This document shows positions 36,631 to 51,600 of a DNA stretch of 64,000 nucleotides, one piece after another. The translations under genes and the position numbers were made by a program. This stretch comes from Ceriagrion tenellum (Eukaryota; Arthropoda; Insecta; Odonata; Coenagrionidae), in contig OY720637.1 of assembly GCA_963169105.1 (NCBI GenBank), forward strand, positions 55,140,964 to 55,204,963, read 5' to 3'. Each line of letters opens with the position of its first letter. Position 1 is the first letter of the stretch. The notes below the pieces were generated by a model. It was not told the origin of the DNA. It made no database searches and saw nothing but the letters and a program-made list of their open reading frames with translations.

Positions 36631-39600
36631 TCACCTAGCCTTCCGTGGGAAGAGCTGAACTCTGAGACCATGCTTTGGCCGTAAAATGAGCTCGCCCAGC
36701 AGGATGAGATCTTCTCTTCGATCCACAGCTTTCACTCTGTACTTCCTCAGAACTGAAGATACTAGAGCTTTTTCTTCAAGCATGGCAAATCGCTGGCCTG
36801 AATGAAAAACACATTTTCCATGAGTGAACTGATGATGTGATAATTGTTTAGTAAATATGTTGCAAAGAGATTGTCCCCATTATATAGCAAATGTAACTTT
36901 GTTAACTAAATTAAAATACAATTATACAGTTAAGCATTTCCTTTAAAGTTTGGCATCATTTTCTTAATTTATACCAACACAAACATACAAACTATAATTT
37001 CTCATGGAATATTCCCTTCTTTTAATCAGTGTTACCCTTCATGATTAAAATATACCTTCAAAACAAGTCTGCTGCAGGAAAAACTCATAAGTCATTGTTC
37101 AGTAAATATAAATTAACTTTGCAATAGCTTGATGAAATATATACTTGTCTGTCTGGGCTGGTTAGCGTATATTAAGTGAATGGACATACACGCACCTATG
37201 CAATTCCTGGGTCCCGCACTAAATGGGATGTATGCATAGGGGTTTCGTCCTTGGCAGTTCTCTGGGAGGAAATTATCTGGATTGAATTTTTCTGGTGATG
37301 GCCAAACCTTTGGATTGCGATGCAGCATGTAGTTCATAATTAAAACGGTTGTGCCCACTGGGACTGTGTAACCAGCTGTTAGAAACAATTTAATTAGTTT
37401 CATGAGAGAGAATGAATGGTAAGCTGAATTAACTTATGAGTGGTATTCCTCAGTTAGTTCATGAGGTGCTTTCCCAATACATACTCTATTCAAGACTGAA
37501 GTATGAACATGTGGTCACACTGCTAAGGTTGTGAGCCTGAATATTTTCTTGGAATTGTATGCATATTTTGAAAGGTATTCCCTCTTTCTTATTTGACTAA
37601 AATGAACTGAACCTTGATATTTTTACAGCCTTCAAAGCATTCTTGACCTCTTCACAATATTGCAAAATTTTTGTCACTGCCAAAAAACATGAAGATACTT
37701 GTGCGACTAATCTGAAAAGTTTGAGTTCAAGTCAAGTTGAAATTGATGACTATCATCAACTTCAACTTGATTTATTCCACTAAGCACTGGTATTCAGAAA
37801 TGTGCCTTCGGTTACAGCTTACCTATCTCAACATCTTCCTTTAGCTTCCTTGCTATGAGGGGTACACTAGGGTAGAGCCTCAGGGCTTCTTTAATGCAGC
37901 ACTCAAGATACCGCATCTCTTGTAGATCTTTCATTCGTATTTTCCTGTCATCATCACCAAAGATGTCATTCAGTTCCTCCACAACCTTTTCCTGGTGATT
38001 CAAAAGTTTGAAATAAGAGGAAGTAAAATGTTACTGGTATTGTATTCACTTCTACATCTATATAGAACTATTCCCTGGTACAAAAGGTCACACCTTTAAT
38101 ATTACACATCATGATTTAATGTAGTTTGTAATTTAGGGTAGCAACAGTTACGTCACTGCCTGCTATGCATAGGTATTCCATTACAACTTGCTCTCCATTG
38201 CTCATAGCTAAGTGTGATTTTCCAGAGGTATATATGGTTTGAAAGAGCTACAACAGCTGTATTCACTGCATGTGTTAAGTTGTACTCCACTGATAGTGGT
38301 GGTATAAGATTAGTAAATTAAGATTGAGGTTGCGGGAGGAGAAAAAGACACTCAGATTCTGGGCTCACTGCATTAGTCTGCACTCACTCTCAAACTAAAA
38401 TTGTGGATAGGTCTGGTTTGTTTTGTTTGTAAGAGAATATATTACTTTAATTAAGTCACTGTGGAAAATGTAAGGAAAGAGTTGTAAGATGCCTAAAAGT
38501 ATTGATACTTGCCTCTGAGCTTCACCATGTATAAGAGAAATCTGCTTAAATTATTAGAGTATCACATATGGAAGTCTTTGGTTCTGACCAAAAGTACTCT
38601 GTTCCTCAAAATCCACACTTTGAGAATGAAGAAAGATGCCAATATTTTTTTATTTTGATATTTATAGAAGTGGGGTGTGTGTCTATAATAGGAGCTCGTG
38701 GCCCATGAGTTGATGAGGTACATTGTAATTATTTGACATCCTACTCATAAAGATGTTGTGGTCAAGCCAAATAATGTAGTACAGAGGAAAAGAAACACAT
38801 CAAATGTATGGTGAGTCCCCTGGTGATTACATAAAAGCAATATAAAATATTGAGCATTCCATAAAGGTCAGGACAGGATGGAAAACAGTAAAAATAGGTG
38901 AATCTTCAAAACCTTGCATTATCTATTTACAATACATAATATTCCAAATAATTTGTTTTCCAACCCTTTGACCCAAATTTATGGGGTGTACTAAAAGATG
39001 TTCAAATATCAAAAAATAAGGACCATCCTGATACGTACAATATGGATGACACTGGTCTATTTAAGGAAGTTCTCCCTGACAGAAAACTGGCCAACATGAA
39101 TAGAAATAGCACAGTTTAGAGGGTTGCAATGAAATCCAAAATGTTTAATTTTTAATGAATTTTAAATGAAGTGACTATGAACCTAATATGAGTTCATAAA
39201 GATTAGAAAGAAGTGTCTTTTTTCTAATTCCTCATTAATATCTTTAAATTTTCTATGGTAGGACATTTAAAATGAAATGAAAGAGACTGCCTAAATTAAT
39301 ATGTGTACACCTTGCATTGCTTTCTCGGCTGTGCCATCTCTTGTTTGTACAGACTTTGATTTTACATAGCTCCATTTTTTTGGTCCCTCCAACTATGCAT
39401 AGTTAAAATATTACTCTATGTTGTATAATTGAGTACTGAACTTAAGCTCAGCTAATAAGAAAATTTTTTTTTAAATTGTTGCAATATGATGTATGTGTAT
39501 GTACTATTACTAAACTTTAATGCAAAATTAACATGGGGTTTTTTGCTGAATGATACCTACTATGCATTCCAACGTCTAAAATAGAGTTGAAAGTTAGAAG

Positions 39601-42600
39601 AACTTTGGCTCATTTAGCAGTTATTAAAACTCCTATCTTTAAAGAAAACTTAATCTCTGAAGTAGCTGTTCAAGTTGAAATATCCTTCCGTTTGTTAGAA
39701 GTAAGTTGCAATACACACCTGTATTTCTGGATGGCACGCAAGAAGAAACAAGACCCAGCATGTAGCAGCAGAAGTTGTGTCATGACCCTAAAGATAACAG
39801 TCAAAAATTAATGTGAGCATAGAAATGTCTAACTATTTGTATCTGGTCCTCTTGACAAGATATTAATTATTTTGGCGAATCATGTGATATTTAGTGCTCA
39901 CTGTGCATTTCACTTGCCTTTGCTTTTTGTTCATATGTACTAAAGTGAAGTTGATGGACACTGATATAACTATGTGGAAGACCAGTATTTATCACTGCAA
40001 ACTGAAACCCTTCTGTTTATTTGATACATGGTTAATAATTAAAGCCATGCTTAGTTATCTAGAAAGTTATTCAACTCATTTAGTTTGTAATGGACTAATG
40101 TAGTCCAATTCATATGAAATTAGTAACTTTTTTATAGCTTGTGTGAAAGTTTAAACTTCTATATTTCACACTTGGGAGAGTAATGTCATTCAGTGAGCAT
40201 CTTCTCATACCTCAAACATGAAGGTATCCACTTCTTCTCGTATGTCTTCATCAGAGAGCACTGCTCCTCCTTGTGATGCTTCAATGAGCAAATCAAGAAA
40301 GGCCAGCCGCTTCTTTTGTCCTAAATATAATATTAATATTGGATGGTTTTTTACTTCTATTAATTACTGCTGATCTTGCCTATTTATATTATAAATGATA
40401 GTTACCCATTATTATTGATTCCTCATCTTCTTTCTGTGATCCACTATCCTTCATTTTCATCAATTCTTCTTTTCTCTCAGAGATTACCTAAATAAGTAAA
40501 ACAGGTATTGCAAACTAAATCATTTCAGCTAAAATTTCTTATGGGGATGATGAAATGGGTGTAATGAAAATGTTATAAAGTTCTTTAATTTTTATTACTG
40601 ATGAGTTTATAGGTAGAGTAACATAAGCAGTCAGTGTGAAGAAAACTGTAAATTATGATATTTATCTGAAACTTATATATGACGCAAAGGGCGCAGGTGA
40701 GGGTGGCTGACAGTGAATAAGGGTGGGAAATTATAGGACGCAGGGTGAGGCAAGGGTGCCCATTTTCGCCAGTGCTTTTCAGCATATATGCTGAGGAAAT
40801 GGTAAGGCAGCCATGGGAAGAACTTGAGGTTGGAATCAAAGTAGGACACCTGATAAATTTGGTTAGATTTGCTGATGATCAGGGGTTGGTTAGTGGATCT
40901 TCAATGGATGTGTAAGTCTTGGTAGATGCTTTAGGAATACTGTTACGGCATTCAATCATTTCCTCTCCGGGCCAACAGATGGCCTACCCATACACAGAGA
41001 CTGGGTTGGGCCCCGGAGGAGGAATTGAGAGACAGAGAATGACTAAGTAAAAAGAGAGACCGTCACTCAAGAGGGATCGGCGGTTGGTTGTTCAGCATGT
41101 TTATTCTCGACGGTGTTTGTGATTGGTAAACAAAATACAGTCCACTTTAATCAAGGATCGTTGGTTTATTTATGTTCTGCATGCCGAAGGTGCAACAAAT
41201 ACCGTACGGGATATTTGGAATGAAGATAATTCATGAGAAAACAAAAGTAATGAGAATCTCTAGGACAAAGAAAGGCTGGTGTTTAAAGTTGGAGGACAGA
41301 AACTGGTGCAAGTAGAGCATTAATTCCTTAGGTAGTGCGCTAGAAGATAACAGCTATAGTAGCAAAGGCATATGGAAGAGAATGGCACTAGCTATGATGA
41401 TGTGGACCTTGAGTAAGGATGTGAAGAAGAGGCAGGTCAAGAGCTTGATATGAAGGGTAGCGTTGCATGGGGCAGAAACATGGACCCTCAGAAAGGAGGA
41501 CAAAAATAGGCTGCAGGCATTTAAAATGTGGGTGTGGAGAAGGATGGAGAGGGTGAGGTGGATGGAGAGGAAGACTGATGAGGAAGTGCTTGAGATAGTG
41601 AGCAAGGAAAGGAGACTTTTGAATGAAATTCAAGATTGGTAGAGTAGGTGGCTGGAGTATGTAATAAGGGGTGAGGGGTTGCTGAAGAGTGTGATAGAGG
41701 GAAGGATATTGGGCAAGCGGGGAAGAGGAAGAAGGAGAATATGTTTCATGGACAGGATGAAGAACGGCAGGTCATATGCTGAGGCAGAAAAGGATAAACT
41801 AGAGGGAGATAGGCCCTGGAAAGTGTAGAAAACCAGGAGGAGATTCTCTGACATTCATCAAAACCTACCTTAACTGGTAGAATACTTTTGTTTTATATTG
41901 ATAATTATTCTACAATGAACCAAGATGACATCAAACAAGGTTTCAGTAATAGTGATGTCAAAAGAGCACTACAAGACATGAAAAGGAATTAGGCAGTGGG
42001 AGAATATAAATTACCAGCTGAGTTTTTCAAGAATACTATGGGGAAGAACAGAATAGGAAAACTTTACATGCTAATTTGAATGTTTTATGAGGATGGAGTG
42101 TGGCCAGAGGCCTTCATGAAAACAACACTAATTCCAACACCAAAGGAGAGCCAGGCAAAAACTTGCAAAAACAAAAGAACTATAAGCTTAGTATCCTACA
42201 TGGTAAAAGTAGAATTATTAGTTGAAGGCTTGAGAGTAAGGCTAATGAATACTTGGGGGATGTCCAATTTGGGTTTAATGAGGGATGGGAAACCAGGACA
42301 CTGCAGGAGTGATGAGGATACTAGAGAAAGAAACCTAGAATATTGGCAGGATGTTTTTATTCCCTTAGTAGATTCCAAGAAGGCGTTTGATAGGGTAGAG
42401 TGGGCAAAAGTATTGGAAGTGCTGAAGAAATTAGGGGTAGATTGTAGGGAGAAGCAAGTCATTCTGAATCTTCATGTGAACCAGGTGGTGCAGGTTAGCC
42501 AATGAAGAATTAGGATAGACCTTGATAGGATGGGGAGTGTGGCAGGGAAGGGTGCAGGATTCTCCAGAAGTGAGAAAGGAGTGTTGAAAATGAGAGTGGG

Positions 42601-45600
42601 AGGAATAAAAGAGAGCAAGTTTGAGCCATTTATGTATCTGGGTTGTATTTTGGAGGAGAAGGGGTTTTGTGGTAAGGGCATAAGAGGTAGAAGTGCCAAA
42701 GAAGCATTTTCTTAAAGGAGGGAATTGATGAATGGTGGGTCTGGGTAGAAATGTAAAGAAAAGAATGGTGAAAACTGTTACCGAGCATGTGGTACTTTAT
42801 GGGTTGGAAATCTGGTCATTGCAAAGGGAGGATGTTTGTAGACTGGAGGCATTTGAGAAGTGGGTGTGGAGAAGGATGGAGAGGGTGAGCTGGGTAGTGA
42901 GAATAATGACTGGGGAGGTATTTGATATGGTTTAGGAGGAGAAGAAAGTAGTGGTGGAGGTTTGCAGGAGGCAGAAGAGATGGATGGAGGATGTTTTGAA
43001 AGGAGAATGAATGCTGAAGAGAAGAATAGAGGGGAGATCCATGGGGAAGAGAAAGGAAGAGTATAGGAATCCTGGCCGAAATTCATCACGACATGCTGAA
43101 TTCAAGAGGGATCTAATGGTGGTTCATCCATAGGAGCCAAAAGGGAGAGATGTGCCAATAGGATAAAAACTGTTCAAACACAAACCAATGAGCCGTCAGA
43201 ATACCCAAATGTGTGTTAATGGTTGGTTATCTTAGAAGTGACTAACTACTGGGGTCATTTACTCCACTCAGTGAAGGGATTGGCTGGTTGGGGAAAGGTT
43301 ATTTATGGAATGGAGGGAGAATGAAGAATAACCTGGCTTTGGTATTAGGCCACTATTTGCTTGAGGTTCAAAAGGACTCATATTCAGCAGGTAAACAATA
43401 AAGTACTGTGAAAACATTGCATGAGGTTGCTGGCAATCGGATCAAAAATATACCTTTGACTATGCAGTTTAGAATCGATCTCTTTATATTCTTGAGAGAC
43501 TGGGCATTTGCCAACAGGATACATGTTTCCAAATCCTAAGAGGGATTTTGGAATTAGAAAAAATTCCACAGCAAATATGGGACAATGGAAAGAGATGGGA
43601 ATAAATGTATCAATTGATATGTATGAGTGATTGATATGTCTTCTATAAAGTGGAGAAGTGGGGCAAAATAAATGTCTTTTTATAATCGTTCAGTGGCAGT
43701 CATGGCAATTCATAAGCATGCTTATAATAAGTTTTTAAACATTTGCATTTTTATCATGCATGGTCTTATGGGCCATCACAATCTACCCATGCACCAAGTT
43801 TGAGTAAAATCTGACATGATAAGGTACAACCACTTATTTAATTGAGGAAGATTGACCAATATACATATTTTTCGTGAGATTTTAAAGGAGGTATTTATAA
43901 CTTACTAAACACATTCGTCCCTAGTTGCACAGCACATAGCAAATTTGAATTTTTAAATATTGTAATATTGATCTATTCAGATTCAGAGGAGGTGAAAAAA
44001 TGGTTGCAATACTAAGACCTGCTACTTGAACTCTGGAAAATGTACCCGGGACATAGTGAATCTATTATTCTTTTCAAATATCTTTGTGATTGAGAGGCAA
44101 GCCTAAGTTTTTCTTAGGGGTTGGGGAAGAGTTCACGTGACTTCACGAAAACCACCAAGAATGCAGTAGGTGGAGCCAAGCCTCTCAGCAATTCAATCGC
44201 TCTCAGACATCTGTTGTGTTTGCTTTGTGTGTCAGTTAGCTGTGTTGCCAAACCTCCATTGCCTTTGTTTGCTTGGTGTGTCGTGGAGACCTGACTTTGA
44301 TTCTTTTATCTGCATTTTCCTATTAACATAATAGTTTTCCTTCTTTTCTTTGTTACCCTGATATATTTCTTTAACATTCCCATTTCCTTTCCTCCTCTTC
44401 CTTATTCTTCATTTATCCTTGCTATCATTTCTCCTTTTATCATTTTTTTTAACAAGAATCATTTGTTGTAGAATCATCAACTTTCTGGGGAAACTTTGAA
44501 TAATTTCTTTGCTAATCTTGCGAGCAAGTCTGCTGGTGATGGATCAAAGGAAAGTGAAATTATTGCTGAGATGCCAAGGAAAGACAAATAGTACTCAATG
44601 TGATGCAGTATTTCTGGCAAGAAAAAGAATAAGAGAGACCAATTCTTTTTCTCGACAAAGTTCAACATAGAGCAGTGGGGGCTGTAAAGCTGGAGGCGGC
44701 CAAGCCTCCAGCCCTTTGCAGTGGGCCATGTGATGTCATCCAGAATGTTACAAAGATGCAGCCCTTCGTTTCTATTCACGTTCAATCTATTTAGAAAACA
44801 TGACAACATCCTCCTCTCTCTCTCCCCGACCCACCTCCCTGATCTTGAGGGCCCCACCTCCTGCCACGATGCCACTCGAAGCGATCCGAGCACTCATGAA
44901 GGGCCAGTCGCAAAGATATTTGAAAAGGAAAATAGTACTCTTCATTGTATTAGTCCTAATTGAAGTTAATAGCTTGACGTGGTTTCTAAAACCAAAGTTA
45001 TATTTATTCTGGGAGAGATCTGGTGCGATTGTTCTGAATTAGAGATCTCCTGCTTTATTCCATTATCTGGAAACTATTAATGCCAAAAGATAGCGGGAGA
45101 TGCCTATTTTTCAAAACCTTTTATTCTTCCAGTGAAATAGTGTAGAAGACTTTAGTATGTATGATTGTAACAAGATTAATGCTTACCTTGTTGGAAAAAC
45201 TGTGGAGAATTTGGATACATCTCTCATGTTCCTTGTAGTGTTTGGTTAGTTTAAACAACCAATCTGGCTGCAACCAGAGTCTGGCTTGTCTATTCTGGAT
45301 GATAGTGGATATCCTGCAAGGTAAGTAAGGTTTTGTGAGGGCTCTTGATATGACCATCCCTGCACCTGTATGATTTCATGTGTACTTACGAATATATGGC
45401 CTTCACATAGTCTGAGTCACTGTTGCTTTGAGCATTCACAGAGCGGCCCATGGCAGTTTCTATAGGGAGTGGAATGGTAAAATGATTATGCTCACAATAG
45501 GTGAAATATAATGGCAAAGTTTTGTTCAGTTTTTGAGGTAACATAACATTTAATGATTTGTTTTTACATCATACAAATTTGTTCATGTGCAGGTTATGTA

Positions 45601-48600
45601 TTCATAGTGATCTGAATTGTCAAGAGTATGAGTTTATATTGAAAGTTCTGCCACATCATTAATCAAACGAAACCCCAAGAGAGAAGGAACTGAAGTATTA
45701 TTTAAAAGCCCAATTTTAATTGCTTCTTTTTTAAATAGAAACGCAAGGTAATTAAATCTGAATTTCATGTATGGGTATATGTTAGTGTTTTTTCACATAA
45801 TTAGAGGTGATTATCTCAAACTGATAATAGTTATGCACATTTGAGGTGAATTTACCTTTTAAGCAAATGTTGTCTGCTTTTTTTTACTGTCAGTAAAACA
45901 GTTGCAACACAGGAGTTTGAGATGCTCCTTCAAAGTTAGGCCTCTGAATTCAATCAGTTAAAATGTGCTTCAAAGCTTGTTTATTTCTAAATTGAATGGT
46001 GTGTATTAAAATATTTTTGTTGCCTTGGATGAAATTCTCCTTCATTTTACTTGAAACAAGTCATGGTTATTGGCACGTTAAAACCTAATTACCCATGTTT
46101 GGTCCCTTTTGAGGAGAGTTGGACAATTTTAATTATAGATCACAGAAAAATTATACCTACCACAAATGATATCGAGGGTGCAAAGGGTGATGTACGGGAA
46201 AAGATTAAAAACTGCTCCTGTCTTTGCTTCTTTCTCCATCTTTGATACTAACACTTGACTCTGTTCCCAGAAAACATCGATGAAGTCATCCAGTATACGG
46301 AAGTGGAATGCAGGAGTAAGAATCTTTCTTCTGCTGTGCCATTTCTGCCCTAAAGTCAAACAGAAATTCTACATTTATTTCTTCATTTATAATCCCCATA
46401 TACATGCTACCCTATGAATCAGTGCAGTGGTATGTGATAGGGTGGGTGGGAGCACTTGCCATAAAAAAGGAGGGAATTGGGAGCAGCAATTGGAGGATAG
46501 TAAAGATAAAAGTGAACCATTTGTTACTGGAGTGACTTAGCATCTAGTTGTGGTACTTGCTAAAGACATTTACAGGAACAGGACATTTTAGTACCTCTTA
46601 CTTTGATGTTGAATCTCACTTATATCACTTCTGTCACTGCTGCAGATGTGGTTTGGGAATGTGGCATGCGTATCACCCTGAAAATCATGTTATCTGAGGT
46701 TTTCAAGTAAACTTAGCCTAGTGTGTAGCCTCTGAGTCTTTAGAGACTCCCAACCTAGTCCTTTGAGGCAAGCAGCTATCATTTGCATCTTCTATATAGC
46801 TCATAATACTTATTTATGTGTAGAGTTGTAAATGCTGGTGACATACTTGAGATGTGGACTAGTTTTTTATATCCAAAACTTAGCAAATTTATAGTAGATT
46901 GCATGAAGAGCTGATAAATTCATTATTATGAAATCAATTGATGAAATTATGATTGTTTCAAGGGAAGCACTAAAGGAACAATCAGGCATAAAACTTAACT
47001 AATATACTGGGCTTCTCAGCCATGTATACTATGTATGAACATGTGCCATGTGGGAGATTCACATTTTTGGAGAATTTTTCAAGTTCTGGTTCATATTACT
47101 CACTCACCAGCACTTGTGAGCAGGCCAGTCCCCAGCCAAGGATGGAGATATTCATAATCAGGGCTCTTATCAATATGCTTGTTGCTGCTGAGTATTGTCT
47201 GAAGTGGTAATGGATAGGTGAATTAGTATCAGTGCGTTAACACATGTTTTTCGAATTTTGCTAGAGTGCTCTCAGAGTTTATGTGCACTGGAGAGTTCCT
47301 CCAAGCCTAGCTGCCCATGGTAGATGAGCAGCGATTGGTTGCCGGCGTCCAATCCCGTAAACCGGTTCTTAACTCAGTGCGCGCCGCGTACGAATACTGT
47401 AAGTGGCAACCCAAAAGAATCTGCGAAAACGAACGCTATGCCTCGCCGACGCGAGGGCCTTTAGAATAGGAATACTCTGGACGAGAAACTACTATAGATA
47501 TCGAGTCAAAACTTGCAGTGATTGCAATAGTCATCTCAGTGAAGTTAGATGTAATCCCCATCGGCGCAGGTCACTGTGGTTACACGATAAATAAACAAAA
47601 CTTTAAGTCAGTATTAATACAGTATTCGTACGCGGCGCGCACTGAGCTAAGAACCTGTTTACGGGATTGGACGCCGGTAGCCAATCGCTGCTCATCTACC
47701 ATGGGCAGCTAGGCTTGGAGGAACTCTCCAGTACACAGAAACTCTGCGAGCACTATAATAAGGCTTGGCCTATATTAAAATAATTGGACATTTTACTTGT
47801 CAATTTTGTTGACTTTTAATAGTTGCATACAAACTTGACTCATTAATGTCAATTTTAGAGAGAAGGCACCAAATTCCTTTTATGGAAATTAATAATTTTA
47901 AGGTCATAAAGGACATGCTCATGTAAGTAAATCTATTGTAAATTTTAGAATGACTTAAAGCTTGCTAACAATAACTCATACCCTCATGTAAGAAGTAAGT
48001 TGCTTTTGTACCTAGAATTCATGCAGCATTTTAACAACATAATGTTCCCGTAAATATAATCGTCAATGAAGTCCTGGGTGTAATTGCAACCACAAATTGC
48101 AGGGCAGTTTCAGGTACAAACCCCATCATCAGGTTGCCAATGAAGGAAATTGTTTGTCCATAAATTTCATTGGCTCTTTGCTGATGTCAGTAATGAGTGT
48201 GGGACACTTAAATGTTGAACTGACGAAGGTTATTTTGGATTGAAATACATATTGGAAGTTTGTTACATTTTTCAGATTTTCATACCTCTATCCCTTTTTG
48301 ACATTCTATAATAAGTCACAGACTGGCCCCGTCTGGCTTTTGCCTCTGTTTCCTATGCATTGAGGCTGCACTCAGTCTTAGTGGAGTCTCCCTTCATGAA
48401 TGCAGTTACAGTGATTGCTCCGTACAATCTGCATAGGCAGTGGCACTTATGTATAGTTGCAGTGTTCTTTACTGTACTTATATTATGAAATACCATCACC
48501 ATTAAAAGAAGATGCTAAAGTTACTTCAACGTTATCAAAAATATACGTGAAGAAGAGGAAGATTTAAATGCTTAGCACATGCTTTATTTCTCATATTCCT

Positions 48601-51600
48601 TCACCCAGAAGTATTGCCATCAGCGCAGCGTGTTATTGATTCAAACATTTTTATACTTTTACTAAGTTGGGGTGTGAGATGAACAGATGGCAAAGTTGCT
48701 ACTCCTTGCCATTCTGATGCAACATCCGTACTTGAGAGTGGCTGCTTGAAGTCTCTGGAACAAGTCTGAGGTGTATTTTTACATTTTGTATTACTTTGAG
48801 AAATATTATTTTTTGTCAATCATTTAACTTTCAATGAGGGGGGGTAAATTTTTCGGGAAATAGCTCAGACCCATGGTATATCCAAAACTGCGTTACTCTG
48901 AGGTGTGCTATAAACAGACTTTCTGGTCTTATAATAGTTGTAATTAGACTTGGGAAATGGTGGTTGTTGCTATTGAAACAGTGTTAGAAATATCCATAAT
49001 TTAATAAGCTTGAGTATAATACATTTTTCTATCTTTGTCTTGGCATTTTGACCTAGTAGAGTTGGATGTTGCCTTGGTGAATAAACTGTTTTTCTCCAAC
49101 TGAGTGATAGGATGGTGGGATGAATTCTAATTGGAGAATAATGATGTCTGGGCATCGAAAGCTATGGGACAAATAATTTTAGGAGTTTGTTCTATAAACA
49201 CTGTGGCAATACATTGATTTTCACTCCAAATGATATGGGACACTCTTGAAATCTGTATAGTGGAAGTTATGGAAAAATGCTTTTCTCACTCCCAATTACA
49301 ACAAGCACATTAAGGGTAGAAAAATATTTGTATATTTGGCTTGTACATTCAATGAAATCGGGGATAATAACAAGCAGGGGCGGATCTACGGGAAGGGGGG
49401 GAGAGGGCTAAGGGGGGAACCGGAAAAATTGGCACTTCATAAAATTGAATTTCGTATGAACGAGTATCTTTCAAGAGCATTGCGATGAAGCTATTTTTTG
49501 TTTCCTTAAATTACGATGTACTCTCGCGACGCGTTTGCATGATTTACGAAGTTATAATTGATGAAAGGTTATTAAAATTTGTATTCATGCCAGCAGGGTG
49601 CATAAAGTTGAACACAAATAACTTGTCGGAGGTTGATGCTTCCGATTTTAGGGACTTGCGTCCCGTCGTTTCATCTTTTCGTGGCGGAAATCCTGAAAAT
49701 CGGAAGAATTAACCTCCATCCATGCCCCGCGGAAATCTACATGTAAACAACTAACTTTTCGGTTTTTTCAATGAGTATGATATTAGGCAATCAAGCGTCT
49801 TAACAAAATTTTCGAGGAATTTAGACAAAGCCTATGAAGCTTCATAGCACATTTTTCTTTGTAATATCTTAACCAGAGAACTTGTAACTCTGGCGTGAGC
49901 GATATATTATGATACCAGTTACATTGATTAATGGATACACCAAGGAAGTGTGTGACTTGCGCGATCATTTGCACCGGATGTAAAAATTAGACAGATATAT
50001 TTTCATTATAATGGGATCATATGCTCCATATTAGGCAATAAATGTGTACCTCTATTAAGCTAACGAGGAGACATCGCGTAACAGATGTGAAGGATGCAGA
50101 CAAAACACTTCACAAAAAACATACTTCATATTTAAAACTCGAGAGGATTTTTATTCTTCTTCTTAAAACTTACCTTAATTGTTAGATTTACCTAAAAATG
50201 AAAATATAATAATGTAATTTGGTTTGTCCATGCCTATTTCATTTTGGTCTGCAGGGTGTGTGCCAGCTTCTCTGGTTGGGAAGTACGTACAAGATCCTCA
50301 TGTTACTTAACTACTTAAATACTAAATTATTTGAGGAAAATGACGAATAAATGTTGTTGCTCTTATGAAAATCCTGTTTTTAATACCATTGCCATATGGT
50401 TCCCCTAGTGATACAAAAACAATTTTTAGGTTCATCACTATTATGTGTTGAAAACGACATTGGTGCCAATGATATATATAAGTTTTTCTAACACTACTGT
50501 GCTGTTGGAGCTATGAGAACAATTGGTGTTTGCCTTTCCTGGAAGAAACAAAGACTTATTTATCTCTGAAACAGAGAGAGTAATTATACATTTATGACAG
50601 ATTATATTGTTTTAACTGAAAGATGAATTAAGTTGATACCTCAGCAGCAGTGGCTTCAAACAGAAGGACCCAAGGTTGTTGACCAAGCCAGCCTCTGACT
50701 ACACCAGCATCTGGATTGTAAGCTATAGCTCCCAAATTAATCCTGTCAAATATCTCTAAGAATTGATGGAAAGGGGAGGCAGGTTGGAGATGGCATAGGT
50801 CATGGTACGAGTGAATTTTATATGTTGAGGTGTTTCACAGGATAAGGTGAAGGGAAATGGGAGAAAAACAAATAAGAATTAAAGGATATTAAATTAACTA
50901 AGATTGGTAATAGTTAGGAGTTTGAAAAATTATCAACAAAGATCTTGAAATATTATACTCTGTTCAAAAAGCTTGTTTGCTATCTTTGACTAATTTTACA
51001 GTCATGCAGAGATGCTGCAATGGATACACTATAAAGAGTCACGTTATTTCAATTTTAGAATGGAATGATCTGTGTGACTTTGACTCTTCATCTGCAGAAA
51101 AGTGACAAAGGAGTTGGAAATGACGGACTTGATGACTATATAAGTCTACTTTTATGCCAAAGACTTGTCATATCATGACATAATGCTTCATCCAGTGAAC
51201 CCAATTTTTGAACAGTGAGCAGAGATGCAAAAATGTTTCTATTTCTGGAATATGATTATTGCTGCATTAATTCATTTACACAAGGCTAGGTAAAAAAATG
51301 CCATAATCTTGCGGTGACTGTTTCAAAACAAGTAGGCTTGAATCTCAAATCTTATCAGCAATATTAGATTTTCATTCATTTATTATGAAATAAATATATG
51401 GCACAGTCTATTTTTTTTTCATCGAAGTTATCAATTCACAACTGTGGTAGTGATTTACTTTTACTATTACCATGGAAGTGATTTACTTCTGCTAATACTG
51501 TAGTGGTGATTTATGATCAAGATCAATGAATCAAGTCTTTTACCATAAATGTAGCATTGCTATATTGGCCTTGCATGATTAGTAAAAAAAACTGCCTTGA

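Noticed and set aside
44477..44893. 138-codon minus-strand frame in P450 intron 6
   Set aside because: No recognisable domain. It overlaps other open frames on the plus strand and lies in an intron.
49374..49430. CAGGGGCGGATCTACGGG, resembling ends of hAT-type transposons
   Set aside because: No complementary end was found nearby, so it could be a truncated end or chance.
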